The notes under the pieces were generated by a model. It was not told where the DNA came from. It saw only the letters and a list, made by a program, of their open reading frames with translations, and made no database searches. Shown piece after piece: positions 9,681 through 19,316 of a DNA stretch of 64,000 nucleotides. This DNA is from Bradyrhizobium sp. BTAi1 (GTDB lineage: Bacteria > Pseudomonadota > Alphaproteobacteria > Rhizobiales > Xanthobacteraceae): positions 7,149,501 through 7,213,500 of the forward strand of contig NC_009485.1 of the NCBI RefSeq assembly GCF_000015165.1. The letters run 5' to 3'. Numbering within the stretch: the stretch's first letter is position 1; every line of letters starts with the position of its first letter. The position numbers and the translations under genes are program-made.

Positions 9681-10528
9681 AGCTTCCCACCCTCCGCGAA
9701 GTCGGCACCGAGGCCCGGCTGCTGCTGATCGGCATTCCCGTCTTCATCTGGACGATGATCCCGATCTACCACATGTTCCTGTTCGCGATCTCGCCGAAGG
9801 AGGACGCGTTCTCCGGCAAGCTGTGGCCGGATCATCCGACCCTGCACAATTTCTCGATTGTGTTTCACCAGCAGCATTATTTCCTGCGCGACTTCTGGGT
9901 GCAGTTCGGCAACTCCGTCGTGATCGCCGTCGCGGTGGGCGCGCTGACCCTGATCATCGCCACCTGCGCGGCCTACGCCATCTCGCGCCTGCGCGTGCCC
10001 GGCAGCCGCGTGGTGATGAATCTCGCGCTGTTCACCTATTTCATTCCGGCCGCATTCCTCGCCGTGCCGATGTATCGCACCATGGGCAAATACGGCCTGC
10101 TCAACAATGACTGGTCGCTAATCCTGGCGATGGTCACGATCGCCTCGCCCTATGCGATCTGGGTGCTGAAGCAGGCCTCGGACAAGCTGCCGGTCGAACT
10201 GGACGAGGCCGCCGTGATGGACGGCGCGAGCCCGCTGCAAATCTTCCGCCTGGTCTATGTGCCGCTGATGATGCCGTCGCTGGTCGCGATCGGCACCTAT
10301 GCCGTGCTGTTGGCCTGGAACGAATATCTCTACGCCTTCCTGCTGCTCTCCAACGACAAGGCGATCACCTTGCCGGTGGCGCTCGGCAACTTCCTCGCCG
10401 CCGACGATTCGCCGTGGGAACTCCTGATGACCACGGGCTTCATCTACGCGCTGCCGCCGGCTGCGGTCTATTATGCCTTCAAGCGCTACATGGTCGGCGG
10501 GCTGACCGCGGGCGCCGTGAAGTCGTGA
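9677..10528 (+). CDS. ABC sugar transporter permease, MalG/UgpE type
   Basis: A 283-residue permease, second half of the channel. The EAA motif reads ELDEAAVMDGASPLQIFRLVYVPLM, and the helices (starting near residue 15) follow the MalG pattern. The ATG overlaps the previous stop by four bases (9677-9680), indicating translational coupling. The hydrolase gene follows after only seven bases. An open frame begins further upstream at 9410, but it overlaps the first permease and lacks family similarity. Confidence 0.9.
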   Translation: MKLPTLREVGTEARLLLIGIPVFIWTMIPIYHMFLFAISPKEDAFSGKLWPDHPTLHNFSIVFHQQHYFLRDFWVQFGNSVVIAVAVGALTLIIATCAAYAISRLRVPGSRVVMNLALFTYFIPAAFLAVPMYRTMGKYGLLNNDWSLILAMVTIASPYAIWVLKQASDKLPVELDEAAVMDGASPLQIFRLVYVPLMMPSLVAIGTYAVLLAWNEYLYAFLLLSNDKAITLPVALGNFLAADDSPWELLMTTGFIYALPPAAVYYAFKRYMVGGLTAGAVKS

Positions 10529-10535
10529 TCCCTTG

Positions 10536-11522
10536 ATGCGCGTCGGATTTCGCCAGGGCCATATCGCGGATGCCTCGCGGCCGAACTGGGATGGCGACGG
10601 GCCGCGTCCGATCGACTGGTTCGCCTGGTATCCGGCCCCGGACGATGCGACCGAAGCAGCGCTTCCGGTCGCGCCATGGCCTGAAGGATGGTTCGCAGCG
10701 GGACCGGCGGCTTTGGATGCGCCGCTCGCCGCGGATGGTCCGTATCCGCTCGTCGTGTATTCGCACGGCACCGGCTGCAACGGTCTGCAGTTCGAATGGC
10801 TGGCGCGGGAACTGGCGGCCCACGGTTTCGTCGCGGTTGCGGTCAATCATCATGGCAACAGCAATGCCGCGCCGTATCGCGCGGAGGCCTTTCTCTGCTC
10901 GTGGGAACGCCCGCGCGACATCTCGCTGCTGATCGACCACATCGTCGCGCATCCCGCCTTCGCCGGCCGTATCGACGCAGATCGCCTGTTCGCGGTCGGC
11001 TATTCACTGGGCGGCGTCACGGCCACCGCCCTGCTCGGCGCCATCATGATCCGCTCGCCGTTCGAGCCTGGCGCCAATCTCGGCCGCGGGCCGCGCGAAT
11101 TTCCCGACCTCGTCGATCACCTGCCGCGCCTGATGGCGGAGAGCCAGATCTTCCGCGACTCCTGGGCGCGCATGTCCGCCTCCTGCCACGATCCGCGCAT
11201 CAAGGCGGCGCTGCTGCTGGCGCCGGGACGCTCGGTGCAGGGCTTTTCCGAGGACAGCGTCGCTGCGATCAACGTGCCGACGCACATCATGGCCGGCGGC
11301 GCCGATGCGCTGCTGCCGGCCGCGCGCTGGCTACAAGAGCGGCTGGGCGATAGCACATTCGATATTATCGCCGACGATGCCGGCCATTACGTGTTCTTGC
11401 CCGAAAGCACCGAACTCGGCCGCAGCTCCGATCCCGCCTGCTGCGTCGATCCGCCGTCGGTCGATCGCGGCACGATCCACCGCACAGTCGTCGCCGCGGC
11501 GTTGAAGTTGTTCTCGGCGTGA
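10536..11522 (+). CDS. Alpha/beta hydrolase, dienelactone-hydrolase/PAF-acetylhydrolase-like
   Basis: A 328-residue serine hydrolase without a signal peptide. The oxyanion region YSHGTGCN (about residue 75) and the nucleophile elbow GYSLGG are intact, and a GHYVFLPE segment near the C-terminus carries the likely catalytic His. It starts seven bases after the permease stop, so it is probably co-transcribed with the importer and may act on the imported compound or a conjugate of it. A TTG three bases... one codon upstream at 10533 is an alternative start. The natural ester or lactone substrate is unknown. Confidence 0.75.
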   Translation: MRVGFRQGHIADASRPNWDGDGPRPIDWFAWYPAPDDATEAALPVAPWPEGWFAAGPAALDAPLAADGPYPLVVYSHGTGCNGLQFEWLARELAAHGFVAVAVNHHGNSNAAPYRAEAFLCSWERPRDISLLIDHIVAHPAFAGRIDADRLFAVGYSLGGVTATALLGAIMIRSPFEPGANLGRGPREFPDLVDHLPRLMAESQIFRDSWARMSASCHDPRIKAALLLAPGRSVQGFSEDSVAAINVPTHIMAGGADALLPAARWLQERLGDSTFDIIADDAGHYVFLPESTELGRSSDPACCVDPPSVDRGTIHRTVVAAALKLFSA

Positions 11523-11590
11523 ACACTGACGCAGCATTCTTGGTCATCGCGATCGGCGGTCGCAATGACCGAGCAAGGCGCCACAACCTC

Positions 11591-11697
11591 AGCTGTCATG
11601 CCCGTGCAGGCGGACATCCAGTGCGCCGCGGCCTCTCGGCGGACTCACGGGCTTCTCGGAGTACTGGACCGCCCGGTCAAGCCGGGCGATGACAGCT
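11591..11697. repeat. Intergenic palindromic repeat element
   Basis: Arms of about 14 bases (11591-11604 and 11683-11697) with one single-base gap flank a region that contains the words ATGCCCG, CTGGACCGCCCGG and AAGCCGGGCGATGAC. Such words are typical of short intergenic palindromes scattered in Bradyrhizobium genomes. It lies in the convergent gap between the hydrolase and the potC-like gene, where it could also act as a bidirectional transcript end. Confidence 0.6.
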
Positions 11698-11754
11698 GTG
11701 ATGATGGGGCGACCCGTTGAGCCACCGTCGTCAGTGCGCTCGCAAGGACGGCCG

Positions 11755-12579
11755 CTACAGCGGAGCTGCACTCTCGCCGCGGTCGCTCGACAGTTTTGAA
11801 GCCAACGACGCCACGACGATCACGACGGCAATCAGCCCGATCACCAAGGTGCAGATCGCATTGATCTCGGGCTTCACCCCGAGCCGGACCTCCGAATAGA
11901 TCCGGATCGGCAAGGTTGCCGAGCCGGGCCCGGTGGTGAAGCTCGCGATCACGAGATCGTCGAGCGACAGCGTGAAGGCGAGCATCCAGCCCGCCACCAC
12001 TGCCGGCGCGATCAGCGGCAGGGTCACCAACACGAACGCCCGCAGCGGATCGCAGCCGAGATCCATGGCGGCCTCCTCCAGGCTGCGGTCCAGCGAGACC
12101 AGCCGAGACTGCACGACCACGGCGACGAAGCACATCGTCAAGGTGGTGTGGGCGATGGTCACCGTCCAGAAGCCGCGCTCCGCCTCCAGCGCCACGAACA
12201 GCAACAGCAGCGACAGGCCGGTGATCACCTCCGGCATCACCAGCGGCGCGTACAGCATGCCGGAGAACAGCATGCGGCCGCGAAAGCCCTGGCCGCGCGA
12301 CAGCGCGACAGCCGCGAGCGTGCCCAACACCGTCGCCGCGGTCGCGGAGGTCGCGCCGACACGCAGGCTCATCCAGGCCGCATCGATCATCGCGCGGTCG
12401 TTGAAGAACTCGTGATACCAGCGCAACGACCAGCCGCCCCACACCGTGACCAGGCGCGAGGCATTGAACGAATAGATCACCAGGATCAGGATCGGCAGAT
12501 ACAGGAAAGCGAGCCCGAGCGTCAGCGAGGCGACGTTGAAGCGCGACAGGCGGGACGGCCGTGCCGTGATCACGCTCAT
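11755..12579 (-). CDS. Polyamine-type ABC transporter permease (PotC/PotI-like)
   Basis: A 274-residue permease with six predicted helices. The EAA loop reads SLEEAAMDLGCDPLRAFVLVTLPLIAP, and the C-terminal segment DDLVIASFTTGPGSATLP is a hallmark of PotC/PotI/YdcV-type subunits for putrescine, spermidine or related organic cations. The ATG at 12579 overlaps the upstream permease stop by four bases (12576-12579). It is the last gene of the operon. Its partner binding protein is not encoded nearby, so the substrate is open. Confidence 0.88.
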   Translation of the reverse strand: MSVITARPSRLSRFNVASLTLGLAFLYLPILILVIYSFNASRLVTVWGGWSLRWYHEFFNDRAMIDAAWMSLRVGATSATAATVLGTLAAVALSRGQGFRGRMLFSGMLYAPLVMPEVITGLSLLLLFVALEAERGFWTVTIAHTTLTMCFVAVVVQSRLVSLDRSLEEAAMDLGCDPLRAFVLVTLPLIAPAVVAGWMLAFTLSLDDLVIASFTTGPGSATLPIRIYSEVRLGVKPEINAICTLVIGLIAVVIVVASLASKLSSDRGESAAPL

Positions 12580-13490
12580 CTGCCCTCCTCCAGTTGCCGG
12601 CGCTGCAGCCGGTCGTAGAGCAGGAGCGGGATCAGCAGCACCGCCAGGAGCACGACGGCGATGCTCGACGCCACCGGCCAGTCCTTGTTGGTGAAGAACT
12701 CCAGCCACAGGGTCTGACCGATCATCAGCGATCTGGATCCCGCGAGCAGGTCTGGAATGACGAATTCGCCGACGATCGGGATGAAGCACAGCAGGCTGCC
12801 CGCGCCGACGCCCGGCAATGACAGCGGAAACGTCACCAGCCAGAAGGTTTCGCGCGGCGAGGCGCCGAGGTCGGCGGCCGCCTCTTCCAGCGCCGGCTCC
12901 AGCTTGGTCAAGGTCGCAAACAGCGGCAGGATCATGAACGGCAGATAGGAATAGACGATGCCGACATACATCGCGCTGTCGGTCGACAGCCACACCACCG
13001 GCGCCGACACCAGATGCAGCGCGAGCAGGATCTGGTTCAACAATCCGTCATGCTGCAGGATGTTGACCCAGGCATAGATGCGGATCAGGAACGAGGTCCA
13101 GAACGGCACGATGACCAGCATCATCGCGACGCCCTGCCACCGCTTCGGCAGTCGCGCCATGCCATAGGCGATCGGATAGCCGATCAGGAGCAGGATCGCC
13201 GTCGAGGTCGCGGCGACAACGACACTACGCAGATAGGACGCGAGATACAGATCGTCCGACAGCAGCAGGCGGAAATTGTCCAGCGACAGCCCTGCGAGAG
13301 CGTCCGACAGCGCCGACAATCCACCGGCCAGCGAGAACACCGGCGTATAAGGCGGCTGCGCGATGGCCGTCTGCGACAGGCTGATCTTCGCGACGAAGGC
13401 GAACGGCACCAGGAAGAACAGCACCATCCAGACATAGGGCGCGATCGCGCCAAAGCGCGCCGGGCGGGAGAAGATGCGGCGCGCGCTCAT
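12576..13490 (-). CDS. Polyamine-type ABC transporter permease (PotB/PotH-like)
   Basis: A 304-residue permease. It begins with a positively charged N-terminus then PYVWMVLFFLVPFAFVAKIS, the usual first helix of PotB/PotH proteins. The EAA loop reads ALEEAAADLGASPRETFWLVTFPLSLP, and the FIPIVGEFVIPDLLAGS segment is diagnostic of the family. It overlaps the ATPase gene by four bases upstream and the second permease by four bases downstream, so all three subunits are translationally coupled and likely made in balanced amounts. Confidence 0.9.
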   Translation of the reverse strand: MSARRIFSRPARFGAIAPYVWMVLFFLVPFAFVAKISLSQTAIAQPPYTPVFSLAGGLSALSDALAGLSLDNFRLLLSDDLYLASYLRSVVVAATSTAILLLIGYPIAYGMARLPKRWQGVAMMLVIVPFWTSFLIRIYAWVNILQHDGLLNQILLALHLVSAPVVWLSTDSAMYVGIVYSYLPFMILPLFATLTKLEPALEEAAADLGASPRETFWLVTFPLSLPGVGAGSLLCFIPIVGEFVIPDLLAGSRSLMIGQTLWLEFFTNKDWPVASSIAVVLLAVLLIPLLLYDRLQRRQLEEGR

Positions 13491-14668
13491 CGCTCAAGCA
13501 CCACACAATCATCCGGCGTGAACCAGGCCACCACGCGCTGGTTCACCCCATAACCGTCGGCGTCGAGCCGCGCGGTGTTCGCCTGCGCGGCGTGAAGCAC
13601 GGCGCCACCGTCGAGCCTGATCTTGTACACGGTCTTGCCGCCGAGATAGCTCGCATCCGTAATGACGCCTTCGACCCGGTTGAGCGCGGCCGCCGCCGCC
13701 GCATCGGCGGCCGGTCCGCGGAGCGCCAGGCGGATCTTCTCCGGCCGGATGGCCACGGCGACCTTGGTCTCGGCGACCGGCGCGACCGGCTGCGCCACCA
13801 CCAGCTCGCCCGCAGTTGAGGTCGCGACCCGGAGCCGGAGCGCCTCGCGCGCAGTCACCTCGCCCTCGAACAGATTGATGTCGCCGACGAACTCCGCGAC
13901 CCAGCGCGAGGCCGGCTCCTCATAGAGGCGGCGTGGCACGGCGACCTGTTCGAGCTGGCCCGCCTTCATCACGCCGATCCGGCTCGCCACCGTCATCGCC
14001 TCCTCCTGATCATGGGTGACGATGATGAAGGTCATGCCGAGCTTGCGCTGCAGCTCCATCAGTTCGAACTGCGTGCTCTCGCGCAGCTTCTTGTCCAGCG
14101 CGGCCATCGGCTCGTCGAGCAGCAGCACCTTCGGCCGGCGGGCCAATGAGCGTGCCAGCGCGACGCGCTGCTTCTGACCGCCCGAGAGCTGATCGGGCTT
14201 GCGCTTCTCGAGGCCCTCAAGCCGGACCAGCGCCACCATCTCCGCAACGCGGCTGGCGATCTCGCCGCGCGGCATGCCGGCCCGCTTCAAGCCGAAGGCG
14301 ATGTTGTCGCGCACGTTGAGATGCGGAAACAACGCGTAGTTCTGGAACATCATGTTGACGGGACGCTGATGCGGCAGCACCGGCGCGATGTCCTCGCCCG
14401 ACAGCAGGATGCGGCCCTCATCCGGCGTCTCGAAGCCGGCCAGCATGCGCAACAGCGTGGTCTTGCCGCAGCCGCTCGGACCGAGCAGCGCGAAGAACTC
14501 GCCCGCCCGGATGTCGAGCGAGACGCCGTCGACGGCCCGAAAGCTGCCGAAGGTCTTGACCACGTTCTCGATCCGCAGGATCGGCGGCTGGGGATCAGGG
14601 CGCGGGACCGGCGACGATGGTGGCGCCGGCTCGGCAGCAGGCTCGGAGGTCGCGATGTCGTCAGCCAT
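13487..14668 (-). CDS. Polyamine-type ABC transporter ATP-binding protein (PotA/PotG-like)
   Basis: A 393-residue ATPase of the MalK/PotA class. Visible motifs, in order: Walker A GPSGCGKTT (about residue 65), Q-loop region MMFQNYALFPHLNV, signature LSGGQKQRVALARSL, Walker B VLLLDEPMAALD and the switch His in VTHDQEEA. The C-terminal 140 residues form a TOBE regulatory domain. An N-terminal Ala/Pro-rich tail of about 30 residues precedes the domain. The gene begins 49 bases after the diverged glpD, so co-transcription with it is possible. MalK-class ATPases are sometimes shared between importers, which matters because the facing sugar-type operon lacks one. Confidence 0.92.
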   Translation of the reverse strand: MADDIATSEPAAEPAPPSSPVPRPDPQPPILRIENVVKTFGSFRAVDGVSLDIRAGEFFALLGPSGCGKTTLLRMLAGFETPDEGRILLSGEDIAPVLPHQRPVNMMFQNYALFPHLNVRDNIAFGLKRAGMPRGEIASRVAEMVALVRLEGLEKRKPDQLSGGQKQRVALARSLARRPKVLLLDEPMAALDKKLRESTQFELMELQRKLGMTFIIVTHDQEEAMTVASRIGVMKAGQLEQVAVPRRLYEEPASRWVAEFVGDINLFEGEVTAREALRLRVATSTAGELVVAQPVAPVAETKVAVAIRPEKIRLALRGPAADAAAAAALNRVEGVITDASYLGGKTVYKIRLDGGAVLHAAQANTARLDADGYGVNQRVVAWFTPDDCVVLER

Positions 14669-14717
14669 GATCCGTTCAAATCACCCCTGCCGGCCCGAAC
14701 GGCACGGCGAGGGCAAG

Positions 14718-16271
14718 CTAGCCGTCGATGGCCTGCAGCTCAACCGCACGGGCCGGACTATCCCCGTCCACCTCATGCGGAGCCATCGTGCTCTGGTCAC
14801 GGGCTGCCGCGGCCATGAAGGCTGCAAGCGCCTCCTGTTCGGCGGCGCCGAGGGTCAGGCCGAGTTTGGTCCGCCGCCACAGCACGTCGTCAGGAAAGCG
14901 GGCCCATTCCTTGGTCATGAGATAGCGGACCTCGGCCTCCGTCAGCTGCGATCCGAACGCGCGGCCCAGCTCGGCCCTGCTGCTGGCGTCCCCCAGGACG
15001 TCGGCGAGCCGTGTGCCGTAGGCGCCTGCCAGGCGCCTTGCCTCGGCTTCGCTGAGGAACCGCCAACGCTCGCGGACGTCGTCCACCAGATCGTCGAACC
15101 GGTTCCAATCGAAATCACCGCCGGGCAAAGGCGCGCCAGCGGTCCAGCGCGGCGACATCGGATAGAAGGTCGCGAGCCGGTTGATCGCCTGCTCGGCGCG
15201 CCGCCGGGCGGTGGTGACGTCGCCGCCGCACATCGTCAGCAGCGGCGCCTGGGTCCGGCTGGCCTCGAGGCTCACGACGGTCTCCAACCGCTCACCGCCG
15301 GCGGCGCGCAGCATCATGTTGGCTCCGGAGACCGTCCGCACCACGTCGACAGGCTGAATGTCGGAGCGGAAATAGCGGTTGGCGGCCCGGCAGAGATAGG
15401 CGACGTCAGGCGCCGGCATCGCCACCACCGCCGGATCGCCCTTGAACTCATGGGCGACCGTGCCGATCAGGGTGAAGTCCCGCTCATAGGGCTGGGCGAA
15501 GATCAGCCTGCCGTCATGGTTCTGGAAGACGTAGACCGCGTCGACATCGAACAGCCGGGGCACCACGATCTGACTGATCTGCCGCGCGACGACCCACGGC
15601 GGCGGCTGACGCAGCACGGTCTCCGCCGTCGAGACGCTCCACGCGCCGGTCGCGTTGGCAAGGGCCCGGGACGTGACGATCCGCCGATGGCCGCGGTCGA
15701 TGATCGCCAGCCGCCAGATGCGGTCGCGGTCGGCCCGCACGCAACGGGCACCGGTCCGGATCGCGGCGCCACGCTCGGCCGCGTCCAGCGCCGTCAGCAC
15801 CACCAATCGGGAATCGTCGACCACGCAATCGGAATAGGCGAACGCCGTTCCGATCGGGCGCTTCAGCGCGTCGCCGATCGGATGATGCGTCACGTCCAGC
15901 GTCGTCGCGGCGGGCAACCGCTTGCGAGCCGCGAGCCGGTCGTAGAGCCACAATCCGGTGCGCAGCTGCCAGGTCGGACGCTCCTCGGCATGGGCGGGAA
16001 TGGCGAAGCGGATCGGGCGCACCAGATGCGGCGCGATCCTGAGCCAGACGTCGCGTTCGGCAAGAGCGGCGCGCACGCGCAACACGCGGCGGCGCTCCAA
16101 GCTGGCGAGATCACCATGCACCAGCCGCGAGCTGGCGGAGGAGGCTGCGCTGCCGAGGTCGCCCTGCTCGACCAGAATGACGCGCAAGCCGCGGCCGACC
16201 GCGTCCCGCGCCAGGCTGACGCCGTTCAGACCTCCGCCGATGATTGCAAGATCGTAGTCCGCCATACGCAA
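14718..16271 (-). CDS. glpD: GlpD-like FAD-dependent glycerol-3-phosphate dehydrogenase, diverged
   Basis: A 517-residue member of the GlpD family, which oxidises sn-glycerol-3-phosphate to dihydroxyacetone phosphate at the membrane and passes electrons to quinone. The FAD-binding motif IIGGGLNGVSLARDAVGRG begins at about residue 9, and LAERDVWLRIAPHLVRP, DCVVDDSRLV and the C-terminal LPGGDF segment align with GlpD. However, segments normally reading SGVRPL and GGKLTTYR are SGANMM and GGDVTTARR here, so substrate-phosphate contacts seem altered. ATG 16265 is an alternative start. No glpK, glpF or glpR neighbours are present; the next downstream genes are polyamine-importer genes. It may be a paralogue with another substrate. 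Confidence 0.75.
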   Translation of the reverse strand: MRMADYDLAIIGGGLNGVSLARDAVGRGLRVILVEQGDLGSAASSASSRLVHGDLASLERRRVLRVRAALAERDVWLRIAPHLVRPIRFAIPAHAEERPTWQLRTGLWLYDRLAARKRLPAATTLDVTHHPIGDALKRPIGTAFAYSDCVVDDSRLVVLTALDAAERGAAIRTGARCVRADRDRIWRLAIIDRGHRRIVTSRALANATGAWSVSTAETVLRQPPPWVVARQISQIVVPRLFDVDAVYVFQNHDGRLIFAQPYERDFTLIGTVAHEFKGDPAVVAMPAPDVAYLCRAANRYFRSDIQPVDVVRTVSGANMMLRAAGGERLETVVSLEASRTQAPLLTMCGGDVTTARRRAEQAINRLATFYPMSPRWTAGAPLPGGDFDWNRFDDLVDDVRERWRFLSEAEARRLAGAYGTRLADVLGDASSRAELGRAFGSQLTEAEVRYLMTKEWARFPDDVLWRRTKLGLTLGAAEQEALAAFMAAAARDQSTMAPHEVDGDSPARAVELQAIDG

Positions 16272-16396
16272 CGTCTTCGAGCGTGTCAGGACATGCGATC
16301 CTAAGCCCGCATCGATGATTCTCGTAGCCGCGACGCGGACGACTCAGCGGATATATTCGTGCTGTTGCGCGATCGCCTCTGGCCGCAATCCTACGG

Positions 16397-19105
16397 TCAT
16401 CCGGTCTTGCGAACCGCCGTGATGGCGTCGACATGCGCGCGGCCGACGATGCCGTCATATTTGTCGATCGGCAATGGCTTGCCCAGCAGATAGCCTTGAA
16501 CGGAATCGCAGCCCTGCTCGGCGAGGAAGCCGAGTTGCTCCGGCGTCTCGACGCCTTCGGCCACGATCGACATGTTCATGCCGTGACCAAGCCCGATCAC
16601 CGCACGGATGATCGCCGCGGATTGCGGATTGCGGCCGAGATTCATGACAAAGGCGCGATCGATCTTGATCTTGTCGAACGGGAAGGCCTGCAGATAGCTC
16701 AGCGACGAGTAACCGCTGCCAAAATCGTCCATCGAGACGCGAACACCGAGCGCCTTCAACCGGCGCAGCAGCGCGACGCCGCGGTCGAAATCCTCGATCA
16801 GCACGCCCTCGGTGATTTCGAGCTCGAGCCGGCCGGGCGACAGCCCCGTCTCCAGCAGGATGGAGTGGACCAGAGCGACGAGATCGCCATGGACGAACTG
16901 GGCGGGCGACAGGTTGACCGCGACCTGCAGCGGCTTTGGCCAGGACGCCGCCTCGCGGCAGGCCTCACGCAGGATCCACTCGCCCATCTCGACGATCATT
17001 CCGCTCTCTTCCGCAAGCGGGATGAAGTCGCTGGGCGGCACGAAGCCACGCACGGGGTGGTGCCAGCGGGCCAGCGCCTCGAAACCGATGATCTCGCTGC
17101 AATCCACGGTCCGGCCGGAGCTCGCCTGCGGCTGGAAGTACAGTGACAGTTCGCCGTTCTTGATCGCGACCGACAGCTCCTGATGCAGAACGCGGCGGTC
17201 GCGGATCTGCTGGTCCATCTCGGGTTCGTAGAAGGTGATGCTGCCACGCGACCTGGCCTTGGCGCGGAACAGGGCTGCACCGGCATTCGCGAGCAGCGAG
17301 GCCGGATCCGGGCCGTTATGCGGGAACACCGAGATGCCGGTCGTCAGCGCGGTGCGAATTGATTTGCCTTCGATCTGAAATTCGACGGCGATGGCTGCGG
17401 CCAATTGTTCAGCGAGCGCCCTGCCTGTCTCCGGTTGCTTGCCGTCGATGATCAAGCCGAACTCGTCGCCGGAGAGCCGTGCAACCACGCCGCCTCTTGC
17501 CACGGTGTGCACGCGGCGAGCGACTTCGATCAGCAGCTTGTCACCGATGGCGTGGCCGAACACATCATTGACGTCCTTCAGCCCCTTGAGATCGACATTC
17601 AAGACGGCGAATTCCTCGCCGGTATCCGCGCAAGCTTCGATCATCTGGCTCAAGGCCTGGAGGAACGCCGCGCGGTTCGGCAGGTCGGTGAGGCCGTCAT
17701 GATAGGCCATATGCGCCATCCGCGATTCGGTCTGGCGCCGGTCGGTCACGTCCTCATAGGTTTTGATCAGATATTGCGGCTCGCCACCGTCGCCGAGCAC
17801 GGTCGCCCGCCGGGTCAGGAACAGGCGCAGGCCGTCCTTGGTCGAGATCGGATGTTCCTCGGTCAAAACCCCGCGCTTCTTGATGGCGGCTTCGTCGCGC
17901 GCCATGATCAGCCTGGCCTCGCGCGGATTGAAGATGTCGGCCGTGGTCAGGCCGGTTGCATCCTCCCGCTTGCGGTTGAGGATGATCTCCGCGCTGCGGT
18001 TGGCGAGCAGGTAGCGGCCATCGCCGGCACTCTCGACGATCAGCGAGACCGGGATGTTGTCGACGATGAGCTCCAGGAACTTCTTGGTGCTTTCCAGCTC
18101 CTGGCTGAGCGAGCGCCGCTCGGTCGCATCATCGAACAAGGCGATGAGGAACTGCGGTTCGTTCTTGTCATTGCGCGCGACGACCCGGTGGGATTCCAGG
18201 ATTCGCTTCTCGTCGCCGCGCTGGACCACGAGCTCGCTGCGATAGGTGGTGCCCGGCGCCAGCATCGCTGCGCGGTCGGCCTGGGTGATGTTGGCGGCGG
18301 TCTCCTCGCCGAACAGGTCGCCGGGGCGCTTTCCAATGATCCGGTCCCGCGACACCCGCGCGAACCGCTCGAAGGCGCGGTTGGCGAAAATGTAACGGCC
18401 GTCCTCGATGTTCTTGGCGACAACGCAGGCCGGGACCTGATCCACCACCGATTCGAGGAACTGCTTGGTCGAGGCGAGCTCGTCCTCCAGCCGGCGCTGC
18501 ACCGTGCAGTCCTCGTGGATGCCGATCGATCCCCCGGTCGGCAGCCGAAAGATCTTCGCGCGGACCGCGCGTCCGTCGGGCAGGTCCGTCAGACACCCGT
18601 CCGGCTCGCGCGCCTTCCGGGCGTAGTCCTCGACGGATAGCGCGAGCAGGCCGCGCTGACGCCGAAGCTCGACAAGATCTCGCCCGGTACAGCCGGGCGG
18701 GATGTCCGCCCTGGTCATGCCGTAGATCTCGAGAAACCGACGGTTATAGAAGACGACGCGATTGGCGGAGTCCGTCAGCATCAGACCCTGGCTGAGATTG
18801 TTCAGCGCGGAGCTGACGAAGGCGTTACGGCGCAGTTGCGCACGCTTGGTTCGCCGCAAGCTCGAATGGATCCAGATCACCACCGAGGCGAGAAAGGCGC
18901 AGACCACGATTCCGGCGATCAGCACCTTCCAGAGCACGTCGGGCTCGACGACCCCCACAAAGCTGCTGGGCGAGAAATCGGCCGGAGCGGCCCAGGCACA
19001 CGCCGGCGATGCAGCTTCCAACGCGGCCATGACGGCCATCGCGGCCGCAACGACACGCGCAGGAAACGCATTTCTGCTGCTCGCCTGCCAATTCTTGCCA
19101 GCCAT
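16397..19105 (-). CDS. PAS-GGDEF-EAL membrane protein (cyclic-di-GMP turnover)
   Basis: A 902-residue signalling protein. An N-terminal secretion-like segment and a membrane helix near residues 60-82 (VLIAGIVVCAFLASVVIWI) are followed by about three PAS-type repeats (roughly 95-205, 210-330, 335-450), a GGDEF domain and an EAL domain. The GGDEF motif reads SGDEF at about residue 544, an accepted active variant, and the RxxD inhibitory site that usually lies just upstream is absent. EAL is intact at residue 676 (GFEALARW) with DDFGSGYSSLSYL following. It could therefore make or break c-di-GMP. It stands alone, divergent from lhgO. The signal sensed by the PAS repeats is unknown. Confidence 0.92.
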   Translation of the reverse strand: MAGKNWQASSRNAFPARVVAAAMAVMAALEAASPACAWAAPADFSPSSFVGVVEPDVLWKVLIAGIVVCAFLASVVIWIHSSLRRTKRAQLRRNAFVSSALNNLSQGLMLTDSANRVVFYNRRFLEIYGMTRADIPPGCTGRDLVELRRQRGLLALSVEDYARKAREPDGCLTDLPDGRAVRAKIFRLPTGGSIGIHEDCTVQRRLEDELASTKQFLESVVDQVPACVVAKNIEDGRYIFANRAFERFARVSRDRIIGKRPGDLFGEETAANITQADRAAMLAPGTTYRSELVVQRGDEKRILESHRVVARNDKNEPQFLIALFDDATERRSLSQELESTKKFLELIVDNIPVSLIVESAGDGRYLLANRSAEIILNRKREDATGLTTADIFNPREARLIMARDEAAIKKRGVLTEEHPISTKDGLRLFLTRRATVLGDGGEPQYLIKTYEDVTDRRQTESRMAHMAYHDGLTDLPNRAAFLQALSQMIEACADTGEEFAVLNVDLKGLKDVNDVFGHAIGDKLLIEVARRVHTVARGGVVARLSGDEFGLIIDGKQPETGRALAEQLAAAIAVEFQIEGKSIRTALTTGISVFPHNGPDPASLLANAGAALFRAKARSRGSITFYEPEMDQQIRDRRVLHQELSVAIKNGELSLYFQPQASSGRTVDCSEIIGFEALARWHHPVRGFVPPSDFIPLAEESGMIVEMGEWILREACREAASWPKPLQVAVNLSPAQFVHGDLVALVHSILLETGLSPGRLELEITEGVLIEDFDRGVALLRRLKALGVRVSMDDFGSGYSSLSYLQAFPFDKIKIDRAFVMNLGRNPQSAAIIRAVIGLGHGMNMSIVAEGVETPEQLGFLAEQGCDSVQGYLLGKPLPIDKYDGIVGRAHVDAITAVRKTG

Positions 19106-19316
19106 CGATCACCCGCGGTATTCGGATGGCATAATCTGGCTTCACGTGTTGGGATCGGGTAAACGGCTTTGGCAAACTTCGAAAAAGGCGAAGCAAATTC
19201 GGTCAATGATCTCCCATGATGAACGGTTTGCTAACACGCGACATGCTTTGGAACGCGGTTCCACCTACTAAAAATTGCACGAGACCATAACTCCACGAAT
19301 CGTTTCAGGAACACGC

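Noticed and set aside
14388..16304. 638-codon plus-strand frame across glpD
   Set aside because: Antisense to GlpD-like coding sequence, with no recognisable motifs.
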